A stretch of DNA of 64,000 bases from Ralstonia soli (GTDB lineage: Bacteria; Pseudomonadota; Gammaproteobacteria; Burkholderiales; Burkholderiaceae): positions 310,001-374,000 of the forward strand of contig NZ_JAMXHT010000006.1 of the NCBI RefSeq assembly GCF_023955655.1, read 5' to 3'. The position numbers were made by a program, and so were the translations under genes. Below the pieces are notes generated by a model. The model was not told where the DNA came from and did not search any database. It was given only the letters and a program-made list of their open reading frames with translations. This document shows positions 56,307 through 64,000 of this stretch, piece by piece (the stretch's first letter is position 1; every line of letters begins with the position of its first letter).

Positions 56307-56801
56307 TAGCCTTTTTACACGCTACACTCGGGCTATTTTCTCTGATATTGAAAATCTCTCCATAGTAATCTTCAATATTAAGCTCCCATTTATGCCCTTC
56401 AGCTCCCGTTGGAACACCATACGCTGAGGTCGAACCCCATAGAAGCACTAGCAATAGCCCAATCCGTCGGCAGTCCTCAAACCACCTCGCGGCAACTCCC
56501 CTCATGCTCTCTCCAATGTCATTGTGTGCAAGTCGACTGATCGTCGAACGAGCTTTCATACAAGGTGACTCGCCACCCAACGGCCATAGGATTTCGCCTA
56601 TTCTTGTGCGCGATGCAGCATTTCTTGATCGAGCGCTTGAGCTGCATCGATGAACCAGAACCGCGATGAACGCGATTGGCCGTTTGCGCGAGCCAAATTC
56701 ATCGCCACACAAGTCCTTAACACGCCGCGCGGCGCGGCGGCCGGGCTATAGTGCCTCCGACCCCGGCCCCTGCGCCCGGTGATAACGATGAGAGACATCC
56801 C

Positions 56802-58307
56802 ATGAACGCGCCGCTGCCCGCCACCGCCCGCGACTACGCTGCCCTGCAGGCCGAATTGACCGCCGCGCTGGCGCAGATCGTTCCCGACGACGCCCTGCTC
56901 TGGGAGCGCGAAGACACCACCCCGTATGAATGCGACGGCCTGGCCGCCTACCGGCAGGTGCCGCTGGCCGTGGTGTTGCCGGATACCGAGGCGCAGGTCG
57001 TCGAGATCTTGCGGGTGTGCCATCGCCTGAACGTACCCGTGGTGCCGCGCGGCGCGGGGACGAGCCTGTCGGGCGGCGCGATGCCCACGCCTGGCGGGCT
57101 GGTACTGTCGCTGGCCAAGTTCAAGCGCATCCTCAAGGTCGATCCATACACGCGCACGGCGGTCGTGCAGCCGGGCGTACGCAACCTCGCCATCTCGGAG
57201 GCGGCCAACCCGCACGGGCTGTACTACGCGCCCGATCCGTCGTCGCAGATTGCCTGCACGATTGGCGGCAACGTGAACGAGAACTCCGGCGGCGTGCACT
57301 GCCTCAAGTACGGCCTGACCGTGCACAACGTGCTGCGCGTGCGCGCGGTGATGATGGACGGCGCGGGGGGCTGTGAAGCGGTCGAATTCGGCAGCGAGGC
57401 GCCCGACGCGCCGGGCCTGGACCTGCTCGCCACCGTGATCGGCTCCGAAGGCATGCTGGCCGTGGTGACGGAAGTGACGGTGCGCCTGATTCCCAAGCCG
57501 CAGCTCGCGCAGGTGATCATGGCGAGCTTCGATGATGTGGAGAGCGGCGGCAACGCCGTGGCCGACGTGATTGCCGCGGGCATCATCCCGGCCGGGCTGG
57601 AGATGATGGACAAGCCCGCCACCGCAGCGGTGGAAGAATTCGTCTGCGCCGGCTACGACCTGAACGCCGCCGCCATCCTGCTGTGCGAATCCGACGGCAC
57701 GCCCGAAGAGGTGGCCGAAGAAATCGCGCGCATGAGCGAAGTGCTGCGCGCCTCGGGCGCCACACGCATCCAGGTCTCGCAAAGCGAGGCCGAGCGGCTG
57801 AAGTTCTGGAGCGGGCGCAAGAATGCCTTCCCCGCAGCCGGCCGCATCTCGCCGGACTACTACTGCATGGACGGCACCATCCCGCGCAAGCACATCGGCA
57901 CGCTGCTGCGGCGCATCCAGGAAATGGAGCAGAAGTACGCCCTGCGCTGCATCAACGTGTTCCACGCGGGCGACGGCAACATGCATCCGCTCATCCTCTT
58001 CAACGGTGAAGACCAGGACGAATGGCACCGCGCCGAGCTGTTCGGCTCCGACATCCTGGAAACCTGCGTGGAACTCGGCGGCACCGTCACCGGTGAGCAC
58101 GGCGTGGGCGTGGAAAAGCTCAGCTCGATGTGCGTGCAGTTCTCCACCGAGGAGCGCGATGCCTTCCTGCGCGTGAAGGCCGCCTTCGACCCGGCGCGTT
58201 TGCTCAACCCCGACAAGGCCATCCCGACGCTCGCGCGCTGCGCCGAATACGGCAAGCTGCATGTGCGCAACGGCCTGCTGCCGCATCCGGACCTGCCCCG
58301 CTTCTGA
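56802..58307 (+). CDS. glcD: glycolate oxidase subunit GlcD
   Basis: GlcD is the FAD subunit of membrane-linked glycolate dehydrogenase (GlcDEF), which oxidises glycolate to glyoxylate. The 501-residue flavoprotein has VPVVPRGAGTSLSGGAMP (FAD PP loop), VVQPGVRNLAISEAANPHG, GGNVNENSGGVHCLKYGLT, IGSEGMLAVVTEVTVRLI, NVFHAGDGNMHPLILF and TGEHGVGVEKLSSM. ATG at 56802 (MNAPLPATARDYAALQAEL) is chosen. The region upstream to 56506 shows no gene. A potassium channel gene lies between it and glcE. Confidence 0.95.
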   Translation: MNAPLPATARDYAALQAELTAALAQIVPDDALLWEREDTTPYECDGLAAYRQVPLAVVLPDTEAQVVEILRVCHRLNVPVVPRGAGTSLSGGAMPTPGGLVLSLAKFKRILKVDPYTRTAVVQPGVRNLAISEAANPHGLYYAPDPSSQIACTIGGNVNENSGGVHCLKYGLTVHNVLRVRAVMMDGAGGCEAVEFGSEAPDAPGLDLLATVIGSEGMLAVVTEVTVRLIPKPQLAQVIMASFDDVESGGNAVADVIAAGIIPAGLEMMDKPATAAVEEFVCAGYDLNAAAILLCESDGTPEEVAEEIARMSEVLRASGATRIQVSQSEAERLKFWSGRKNAFPAAGRISPDYYCMDGTIPRKHIGTLLRRIQEMEQKYALRCINVFHAGDGNMHPLILFNGEDQDEWHRAELFGSDILETCVELGGTVTGEHGVGVEKLSSMCVQFSTEERDAFLRVKAAFDPARLLNPDKAIPTLARCAEYGKLHVRNGLLPHPDLPRF

Positions 58308-58325
58308 GCCCGCCCCGAGCCGCCC

Positions 58326-59246
58326 ATGAGCCAGAATCCATCCCGCCCCGACCGGTACCGGTGGCACGCCCATAACGCACGCCTGGGCGAATATCTCGGC
58401 AAGCCCGAAGACGACGGTTGGCGCCGACGCTGGTACATCATCATCTTCGAGGCCGAGACGCGTGCCGGCCGCCGCTTCGACGAGATCCTGCTGCTCGCCA
58501 TCATCGCCAGTGTGGCGGTGGTGATGCTCGATAGCCTGCCGAGCATCCATGACCGCGCCGGCGTGCTGTTCACGGTGCTCGAATGGCTGTTCACGCTGCT
58601 GTTCACGGCGGAATACGCGATGCGCATCCTCGTCGTGCGCAAGCCGTGGCGCTATGTGCTGAGTTTCTATGGCGTCATCGATTTCGTGTCGATCTTGCCG
58701 ACGTGGCTGGCCGTGTTCGCACCCGAGCTGGCGTATCTGGTGGACGTGCGCCTGCTGCGCTTGCTGCGCGTGTTCCGCGTGCTCAAGCTCACGATCTACT
58801 TTGAAGAGGCGCAGGTGCTGCTGCGCGCGCTGGTCAATGCGCGGCGCAAGATCTTCGTGTTCCTGGGCACGGTGTTCATCATCACGATCATCCTGGGCAC
58901 GGTGATGTACGTGGTGGAAGGGCCGCAGCACGGCTTCACCAGCATCCCGGTCAGCATGTACTGGGCGGTGGTGACGCTCACCACCACGGGCTTTGGTGAC
59001 TTGGTGCCGAAGACGCCATTGGGGCAGTTCATTACCTCGATGACCATCCTGCTCGGCTACAGCATCATTGCGTTCCCCACCGGCATCATCGGTGCGGAAC
59101 TGGTGAACACGATGCGCGAGCGCTCGCCCAAGACACGCACCTGCACGCACTGCGCCACCGAAGGCCACGACACTGACGCCGTGTTCTGCAAGCGCTGTGC
59201 GACCAAGCTACCGCCCCTTTCCACGGAAACCGCCAGCAGCCAGTGA
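58326..59246 (+). CDS. voltage-gated potassium channel-type ion transporter with C-terminal zinc ribbon
   Basis: A 306-residue six-helix channel subunit. S1 lies near residues 52-68, and S4 at 140-154 is VRLLRLLRVFRVLKL, with the positive charges spaced every third residue. The selectivity filter is TTTGFGD (219-225), followed by S6 with GYSIIAFPTGIIGAEL. A cytoplasmic tail carries four cysteines (273, 276, 288, 291; CTHC and CKRC) that probably form a zinc ribbon. The filter sequence GFGD, in place of GYGD, is still K+-type. It sits between glcD and glcE; its stop is 4 bp overlapped by a GTG that could start glcE. Confidence 0.9.
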   Translation: MSQNPSRPDRYRWHAHNARLGEYLGKPEDDGWRRRWYIIIFEAETRAGRRFDEILLLAIIASVAVVMLDSLPSIHDRAGVLFTVLEWLFTLLFTAEYAMRILVVRKPWRYVLSFYGVIDFVSILPTWLAVFAPELAYLVDVRLLRLLRVFRVLKLTIYFEEAQVLLRALVNARRKIFVFLGTVFIITIILGTVMYVVEGPQHGFTSIPVSMYWAVVTLTTTGFGDLVPKTPLGQFITSMTILLGYSIIAFPTGIIGAELVNTMRERSPKTRTCTHCATEGHDTDAVFCKRCATKLPPLSTETASSQ

Positions 59247-59269
59247 GCTGCAGTGCCCGCACGTTCAAC

Positions 59270-60403
59270 ATGTCAATCACGCCAGACACCCCGCTTTCAC
59301 CCGCGCTTGTGCGCTTTCGTGATGCCATCGCGCAGGCTGCCGACAGCCGCACGCCGCTCACCTTGCGCGGCGGAGGCACGAAGGATTTCTACGGCCGGGC
59401 ACCCGCCCCGAATGGCACCGTGCTCGACACGCGTGAATGGTCGGGCATCGTCGATTACGACTGCGCGGAACTCGTCATCACCGCACGCAGCGGCACGCCG
59501 CTCGTCGAAATCGAAGCTGCGCTGGCCGAGCACAAGCAGATGCTCGCCTTCGAGCCACCGCACTTTGCTGCGGACGGCAAACAGGCCACGGTGGGCGGCG
59601 CGTTTGCCTCCGGCCTGTCGGGCCCGCGCCGGCAATCGGTGGGCGCACTGCGCGACTTCGTGCTCGGCGCCGTTGTCATGGATGGCCGTGGGGACATGCT
59701 CAACTTCGGCGGCCAGGTGATGAAGAACGTGGCCGGCTACGACGTCTCGCGTTTGATGGCGGGCGCGCTCGGTACGCTTGGCCTCGTCGTACAGGTGTCG
59801 TTGAAGGTGCTGCCGATGCCGTTCTCCGATGCGACGCTGCGCTTTGCCATGCCGCAGGCCGAGGCCATCGACACGCTCAACCGCTGGGGTGGCCAGCCCT
59901 TGCCGATTGCCGCGTCTGCGTGGATCGACGGTGCGCTCTGGGTGCGCCTGAGTGGTGCCGATGCGGCGGTACGCGCGGCCATTGCCAAACTCGGCGGCGA
60001 GCGTGTCGAGGATGCAGAGGCGGCCACGTTCTGGCGCAACCTGCGCGAGCAGTCGCACGCGTTCTTTGCGCGCGCCCTGCAAGGCAGCCTGCCGCTCTGG
60101 CGCATTGCCCTGCCCCCGGCCACGCCGCCTCTGGCACTCGGCCATGCATCGGCCGATGAACAGCTCATCGAATGGGGCGGCGGCCAGCGCTGGTGGATCG
60201 ACACGGGCAACACACCCGCAGACGCCATCCGCGATGCCGCCCGCAAAGCCGGCGGCCACGCCACGCTGTTCCGCAACGGCGACCGCGCGAGCGACATCTT
60301 CACGCCCGTCGCCGCGCCGTTGATGGCTGTGCACAAACGCCTGAAGGACAGCTTCGACCCGCAGGGCATCTTCAACCCGGGTCGTCTGTACGCCGACTTT
60401 TAA
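59270..60403 (+). CDS. glcE: glycolate oxidase subunit GlcE
   Basis: GlcE is the second flavin-binding subunit of glycolate dehydrogenase. The 377-residue protein carries a shortened FAD-binding domain: TPLTLRGGGTKDFYG, VITARSGTPLVEIEAAL, GGAFASGLSGPRRQSVGALR, DFVLGAVVMDG and VMKNVAGYDVSRLMAGALGT. The C-terminus ends DPQGIFNPGRLYADF, as expected. ATG at 59270 is preferred; a GTG at 59243, overlapping the channel-gene stop (GTGA), would add nine residues and couple translation. glcF starts 12 bp downstream. Confidence 0.93.
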   Translation: MSITPDTPLSPALVRFRDAIAQAADSRTPLTLRGGGTKDFYGRAPAPNGTVLDTREWSGIVDYDCAELVITARSGTPLVEIEAALAEHKQMLAFEPPHFAADGKQATVGGAFASGLSGPRRQSVGALRDFVLGAVVMDGRGDMLNFGGQVMKNVAGYDVSRLMAGALGTLGLVVQVSLKVLPMPFSDATLRFAMPQAEAIDTLNRWGGQPLPIAASAWIDGALWVRLSGADAAVRAAIAKLGGERVEDAEAATFWRNLREQSHAFFARALQGSLPLWRIALPPATPPLALGHASADEQLIEWGGGQRWWIDTGNTPADAIRDAARKAGGHATLFRNGDRASDIFTPVAAPLMAVHKRLKDSFDPQGIFNPGRLYADF

Positions 60404-60415
60404 AGCACGTTCACC

Positions 60416-61660
60416 ATGCAAATCACGCTCGCGGCGTTCCTGCGCAACACCCCTCAGGGCGAAGAAGCCCAAAGCATCGTGCAGAAGTGCGTGCACTGCG
60501 GCTTCTGCACGGCCACCTGCCCGACCTATCAACTGCTCGGCGATGAACTCGACGGCCCGCGCGGGCGCATCTACCTGATGAAGCAGGTGCTGGAAGGCCA
60601 GCCCGCCGGCCAGGCCACGCGCCTGCACCTGGACCGCTGCCTGACCTGCCGCAACTGCGAATCGACCTGCCCTTCCGGCGTGACCTACGGCCGCCTGGTG
60701 GAGATCGGCCGCAAGATCGTGGATGACCAGCTCGATGCGAAGGGTGAATCGCGCCCCTTGGGCGAGCGCGCCGTGCGCTGGGTGCTGCGCGAGAGCCTGA
60801 CGCGGCCTGCGCTGTTCGGCCCGGCACTCAAGCTGGGGCAGGCCGTGCGTCCGCTGCTGCCACCCGTGTTGCGCAACAAGGTCCCGGCCAAGCAACCGCA
60901 TGCCGGCGTGCGGCCGAGCGCCACGCACACCCGCAAGATGCTGCTGCTCGAAGGCTGCGTGCAGCCAGCCATGTCGCCCAACATCAATGCGGCCACGGCG
61001 CGCGTGTTCGACAAGCTGGGCGTACAACTCATCAGTGCAGACCGTGCCGGCTGCTGCGGCGCCATTCGCTATCACATGAACGACCACGCGGGCGGCCTGG
61101 GCAACATGCGCGCCAACATCGACGCATGGTGGCCGCATATCGAAGCGGGCGCGGAGGCCATCGTCATGACGGCGTCCGGCTGCGGCGCGATGGTCAAGGA
61201 GTATGGCCACCTGCTGCGCGACGACCCTGCCTATGCCGAACGTGCAGCGCGCGTGTCCGCCATGACGCGCGATCTGTGCGAGGTGCTGCCCGCCTTCTCC
61301 GACCAGTTGTTGCAGAAGGCCAAGCCCGAGGCACAGCGCCCACGCGTGGCCTGGCACCCGCCCTGCACGCTGCAACACGGTCAGCAGATTCGCGGTGCGG
61401 TCGAAACGCTGCTCGGCGCGCTGGGCGTAGACGTGAAACTCTGCGCCGACAGCCACCTGTGCTGCGGCTCCGCTGGCACGTATTCGGTGCTGCAGCCCGA
61501 ACTCGCCTACCGCCTGCGCGACGACAAGCTCGCCAAGCTGCAGGCCACGCAGCCCGAGCGCATCGTCTCTGCCAACATCGGCTGCATCACGCACTTGCAA
61601 AGCGGCACCGACACGCCAGTCGAGCACTGGATCGAGCTGGTGGACCGCATGCTGGGGTGA
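60416..61660 (+). CDS. glcF: glycolate oxidase iron-sulfur subunit GlcF
   Basis: GlcF passes electrons from the flavin subunits through two [4Fe-4S] clusters. The 414-residue protein has the cluster motifs CVHCGFCTATCP (Cys25, 28, 31, 35) and CLTCRNCESTCP (Cys75, 78, 81, 85). Two CCG-domain motifs follow, AGCCGAIRYH and HLCCGSAGTY, typical of heterodisulfide-reductase-like subunits. The order glcD-channel-glcE-glcF is maintained on one strand with short gaps. No glcC-type regulator is adjacent. Confidence 0.96.
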   Translation: MQITLAAFLRNTPQGEEAQSIVQKCVHCGFCTATCPTYQLLGDELDGPRGRIYLMKQVLEGQPAGQATRLHLDRCLTCRNCESTCPSGVTYGRLVEIGRKIVDDQLDAKGESRPLGERAVRWVLRESLTRPALFGPALKLGQAVRPLLPPVLRNKVPAKQPHAGVRPSATHTRKMLLLEGCVQPAMSPNINAATARVFDKLGVQLISADRAGCCGAIRYHMNDHAGGLGNMRANIDAWWPHIEAGAEAIVMTASGCGAMVKEYGHLLRDDPAYAERAARVSAMTRDLCEVLPAFSDQLLQKAKPEAQRPRVAWHPPCTLQHGQQIRGAVETLLGALGVDVKLCADSHLCCGSAGTYSVLQPELAYRLRDDKLAKLQATQPERIVSANIGCITHLQSGTDTPVEHWIELVDRMLG

Positions 61661-61712
61661 AACGAATGCGGCTGAGTTCTATACTGGCCGCTTCGTTTTG
61701 CCCGGAGGCCCC

Positions 61713-62090
61713 ATGCTGCAAACCTTCGCGATCCTGTTGACGTTCCAGTCGATCGGAGAGCTGCTGACGTATTCCCTGCACCTGCCCGTGCCCGGCCCGG
61801 TGATCGGCATGGTGCTGCTGGTCATCTACCTGCTGGTGGACAAGGGCCGCGCCCTCGAAATCATGCAAGGCACTGTCAGCGAGTTGCTGCGGCACCTGAC
61901 CATCCTCTTCGTGCCGGCCGGCGTGGGCGTGATGACGCAACTGAACCGCATCGGGCAGGAATGGCTGCCGATCGTGGTGGCGACCGTCGTGTCGACGTGG
62001 TTGTCGATTGCCGCAGGCGCGCTCGTCACGCGCGCACTGATGCGCCGCACCGGTGACCATGGTGAGACCACCGAGGAGCTCGCCCCATGA
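61713..62090 (+). CDS. CidA/LrgA family protein
   Basis: A 125-residue holin-like membrane protein with four predicted helices, including LLTFQSIGELLTYSLHLPVP and GPVIGMVLLVIYLLVDKG (the PGP..GM motif is the family hallmark), and HLTILFVPAGVGVM. CidA/LrgA proteins pair with CidB/LrgB in murein hydrolase export control or in pyruvate/glycolate-type transport; in plants and some bacteria LrgAB-like proteins carry glycolate, which fits the glc operon next door. GGAGG lies before the ATG at 61713. The stop overlaps the next start (ATGA). Confidence 0.87.
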   Translation: MLQTFAILLTFQSIGELLTYSLHLPVPGPVIGMVLLVIYLLVDKGRALEIMQGTVSELLRHLTILFVPAGVGVMTQLNRIGQEWLPIVVATVVSTWLSIAAGALVTRALMRRTGDHGETTEELAP

Positions 62091-62818
62091 ACGCAATGGC
62101 CCCCAACCTGCACCAGCTCTGGGTGTACCTGTCAGCCAGCCCGCTGCTGGGCCTGACCGCCACGCTCGTTGCCTACCTGATCGGCCTGCGCCTGCATGAA
62201 CGCAGCGGCTTCAACCCGATGGTCAATCCGCTGCTGATTGCGGTGATCATCCTGGGCTCGCTCCTGACCGTGACGGGCACGCCCTACAAGACCTACTTTG
62301 ACGGCGCGCAGTTCGTGCACTTCCTGCTGGGGCCCGCCACGGTGGCGCTGGCGGTGCCGCTGTTCCAGCAGTGGTCGAAACTGCGCCGCCATGCGCTGCC
62401 CCTGATGGGCGGGCTCCTTGCCGGGTCGATCGTGGCGGTGGTGTCGGCAGTGGGCATCGCGTGGCTGCTGGGTGCGTCGCCGGAAACGCTGCGCTCGATG
62501 GCGCCGAAATCGGTGACGATCCCGATCGCCATGGGCATCTCGGAGAAGATCGGCGGCACACCGACGATCACGGCTGTGCTGGTGCTCATTACCGGCATCG
62601 TGGGCGCGACCACCACCACGCGGCTGCTGAACCTGCTGCGCATCCGCGAGTACAGCGTGCGCGGCTTTGCGACCGGCATTGCGGCGCATGGCATCGGTAC
62701 GGCGCGCGCGTTTCAGGTCAACCCGGAGGCGGGCGCGTTCTCGGCCCTGGGCATGGGTCTGAACGGTGTGCTGACAGCAGTGTTGGTGCCGCTGCTGGCG
62801 GGGTGGATTCCGCACTGA
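62087..62818 (+). CDS. CidB/LrgB family protein
   Basis: A 243-residue polytopic membrane protein, partner of the preceding CidA/LrgA homologue. Conserved segments are GFNPMVNPLLIAVIILG, FLLGPATVALAVPLFQQ, APKSVTIPIAMGISEKIGG (with the PKSVT motif) and RGFATGIAAHGIGTARAF. Length and topology match LrgB, about eight segments. ATG at 62087 overlaps the upstream stop, so the two subunits are made together. Being next to glcDEF suggests glycolate or a similar small acid as substrate, by inference. Confidence 0.89.
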   Translation: MNAMAPNLHQLWVYLSASPLLGLTATLVAYLIGLRLHERSGFNPMVNPLLIAVIILGSLLTVTGTPYKTYFDGAQFVHFLLGPATVALAVPLFQQWSKLRRHALPLMGGLLAGSIVAVVSAVGIAWLLGASPETLRSMAPKSVTIPIAMGISEKIGGTPTITAVLVLITGIVGATTTTRLLNLLRIREYSVRGFATGIAAHGIGTARAFQVNPEAGAFSALGMGLNGVLTAVLVPLLAGWIPH

Positions 62819-62825
62819 CACACCA

Positions 62826-63104
62826 AAAGACCCGGCGGTGGCTCTCAAAGACTCGGCGCCGGCTCTCGGAAAGCCGCATGCCGAGTCTCCGAGTCCCGAC
62901 ACTGGCTCCCAAAGACCCACATACCCACTCTCTGAGCCCTGGCGCTGGCTCTAAAAGACCCACGTACCGATGCTCTGAGACCCGGCACTGGCGCTGAAAG
63001 ACCCACCTACCGGCTCTCCGAGACCCAGCGCTGGCTCCCCGGGCAGCAGGTACTGACACTCAGAGAGCCGGCGCCGGCTCTCAACGTCTCGAAGCCGAGT
63101 CTTT
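62826..63104. repeat. degenerate 43-bp tandem repeat (six units plus one half unit)
   Basis: Units start at 62826, 62891, 62934, 62977, 63020 and 63063, with a 22-bp half unit at 62869-62890. The middle units read roughly GAGACCCGGCACTGGCTCT then AAAGACCCAC-TACCG-CTCTC. The first and last units are more diverged, the last being 42 bp. A 43-bp period is not a multiple of three, so it is not a protein repeat. The stretch 62819-63248 holds no gene. Confidence 0.85.
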
Positions 63105-63147
63105 GAGACGCCCGCGTGACATTCCGCACCGGGCACCCCTCCTGAAT

Positions 63148-63173
63148 GCTCCTGACAGAACGCTGTCAGGAGC
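63148..63173. terminator. perfect 10-bp stem-loop upstream of the glyoxalase-fold gene
   Basis: GCTCCTGACA and TGTCAGGAGC pair perfectly around GAACGC. No U-run follows on the plus strand (CCCCCCG). It may end transcription from lrgB with Rho or be a structured leader of the downstream gene. Confidence 0.45.
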
Positions 63174-63248
63174 CCCCCGCCAGAATTCGCTTCACCTTAA
63201 CGAGACAGGTTTCCCCGACCCACTGTCTCACCAACCGGAGCGAGCACC

Positions 63249-63644
63249 ATGGCAAGCGTCATCAACTGGTTTGAAATCCCCGCCAACGATTTCCCGCGCG
63301 CGGTGAAGTTCTACGAGAACGTCTTCGACACGCAGCTCAAGCAGGAAGACATGGGCGACCTCACCATGGGTGTATTCCCGGCGGGTGAGACGACCATCCA
63401 CGGCGCGCTGGTCAAGGGCGAAGGCTTTGCGCCGTCCGACAAGGGCAGCGTGGTCTACCTGAACGCGCCCAACCTGGATGCCGTGCTCGAGCGCGTGAAC
63501 GGCAGTGGCGGCCAGTGCGTGTTCGGCCCGATGACGCTGCCCGACCACATGGGCCGCATCGCCCACATCGTCGACACCGAAGGCAACCGCGTCGGCCTGC
63601 ACGAGCCGGACGCCAAGACGCAGGCGTACCTATTGCAGCAGTAA
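63249..63644 (+). CDS. VOC family protein (glyoxalase/bleomycin-resistance fold)
   Basis: A 131-residue single-unit vicinal-oxygen-chelate protein. VINWFEIPANDFPRAVKFYE is the first beta-alpha-beta-beta module with its FYE motif, TTIHGALVKGEGF carries a possible metal His, and GRIAHIVDTEGNRVGLHEP is the second module with the terminal Glu. The substrate is unknown; members include glyoxalase I-like and stress proteins. GGAG lies 9 bp before the ATG. A cupin gene follows 58 bp later. Confidence 0.88.
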   Translation: MASVINWFEIPANDFPRAVKFYENVFDTQLKQEDMGDLTMGVFPAGETTIHGALVKGEGFAPSDKGSVVYLNAPNLDAVLERVNGSGGQCVFGPMTLPDHMGRIAHIVDTEGNRVGLHEPDAKTQAYLLQQ

Positions 63645-63702
63645 CGCCCCCAGGGCCGGTACGCGGGTACCGGCCCGACTCACCGAGACAGAGAACAACA
63701 CC

Positions 63703-64000
63703 ATGCCGAGTCAGTCCCCGTATCTCATGCGCGCCGCCGATATTGCTGCGCGCACGCAGTCGTTTTCGCATCCCTGGAACAGCCTGTCGGAAATCCACGG
63801 CACGATGATGGGCCGGCTGCTGGGCCTCAAGCGTACCGGCGTGAACTTTGCGCGTGTGCCGCCGGGCAAGGAGTCGTTCGTCTACCACTCGCACCAGCGT
63901 GAGGAGGAATGGATCTACATCCTCTCGGGCGAGGCGCAGGCGGAGATCGACGACAGCATCTTCACCGTGCGCGCGGGCGATTTCATGGCCTTCCCCACAG
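63703..64000 (+). CDS. cupin domain-containing protein, 3' end outside window
   Basis: Ninety-nine codons are present, starting MPSQSPYLMRAADIAARTQS. The cupin motif 1 region reads SFVYHSHQREEEWIYILSGE, with metal-binding His and Glu, followed by AQAEIDDSIFTVRAGDFMAF. The protein resembles small single-domain cupins of unknown substrate. The C-terminal motif 2 is cut off, so function cannot be refined. It is probably cotranscribed with the glyoxalase-fold gene. Confidence 0.85.
   Translation, partial: MPSQSPYLMRAADIAARTQSFSHPWNSLSEIHGTMMGRLLGLKRTGVNFARVPPGKESFVYHSHQREEEWIYILSGEAQAEIDDSIFTVRAGDFMAFPT

Larger units (their letters stand above)
53829..56505 (-). pseudogene. RHS-repeat polymorphic toxin gene, interrupted by a frameshift and an amber codon
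   Basis: Three consecutive frames together read as one RHS protein of about 890 residues. Part 1 (56505-56230) begins MRGVAARWFEDCRRIGLLLV, a signal peptide with GGAGAG upstream. Near 56256, in the run CCTGGGGC, the frame must change to continue as SANDDWLEVSCR; one extra G would explain it. Part 2 (to 55500) ends DGGITK-TAG, and the same frame goes on at once as GYNANDMLSTV, so TAG stands where RHS proteins usually have Tyr. Part 3 runs to 53829. Two lesions argue for decay, unless they are sequencing errors or the amber is read through. Confidence 0.75.

Noticed and set aside
56598-59168. Very long open frame on the minus strand opposite glcD and the channel gene (over 800 codons)
   Set aside because: It is antisense to two well-recognised genes, its translation is His/Arg/Gln-rich low-complexity sequence typical of the complement of GC-rich coding DNA, and it has no recognisable domain.
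59297-61627. Long minus-strand open frame opposite glcE and glcF (over 700 codons)
   Set aside because: Same pattern of antisense shadow; glcE and glcF carry clear motifs on the plus strand.
62826-63104. CRISPR array
   Set aside because: Units are directly adjacent 43-bp tandem copies without spacers and no cas genes are present.

Overview
The window is a GC-rich, gene-dense chromosomal segment of a beta-proteobacterium. Gene content and order (pcnB-folK-kinase-panB; hrcA facing nadK-recN; dnaK-dnaJ; glnE-yhdP-nitrilase-tldD; GlyGly-CTERM proteases with a rhombosortase) and protein character point to the Burkholderiaceae, most probably Ralstonia. The genus call rests on recognition only; no search was run. 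Most genes are core housekeeping genes packed with 4-bp ATGA/GTGA overlaps.

Layout. 1-8578: purM (partial, minus), then a plus-strand run of an AI-2E-type permease, hda, a HAD phosphatase, pcnB, folK, a deoxynucleoside kinase, panB and a tungstate-type ABC permease plus ATPase. 8522-17650: the minus-strand heat-shock block grpE-thioredoxin-rnk and dnaK-dnaJ-pabBC, with outer-membrane phospholipase A on the plus strand between them. dnaK and grpE each have a near-consensus sigma-32 promoter. 17672-28482: hslR-like gene, hemH, a complete histidine-utilisation set (hutU-hutH-hutG-hutI, with divergent hutC and a palindromic operator), then a TauABC-type transporter. 28596-32432: hrcA, nadK, recN. 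32523-37816: a lipoprotein, two secreted S8 proteases with GlyGly-CTERM tails, and a rhombosortase coupled to glnE. 37813-50130: glnE, yhdP, nitrilase, tldD, aroG (preceded by an aromatic-codon attenuator) and mscS. 50201-53185: PduO-type adenosyltransferase, a D-lactate dehydrogenase-like flavoprotein, a LysR regulator. 53282-56505: an AT-richer island with a broken RHS-repeat toxin gene and a probable immunity gene. 56802-62818: glycolate oxidase glcD-(K+ channel)-glcE-glcF, then lrgA-lrgB. 62819-64000: a degenerate 43-bp tandem repeat, a glyoxalase-fold gene and a truncated cupin gene.

The most notable observations are: (1) two related micro-ORFs (37 and 41 codons), each fitted between two genes by ATGA overlaps at both ends; (2) a 27-codon leader peptide rich in Phe/Tyr/Trp with mutually exclusive terminator and antiterminator ahead of aroG; (3) a stand-alone lipoprotein resembling the propeptide of the neighbouring S8 protease, beside a complete rhombosortase system; (4) an RHS toxin gene broken by an amber codon and a frameshift while its toxin tail and putative immunity gene stay open. 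No tRNA, rRNA, CRISPR array or insertion sequence was recognised.
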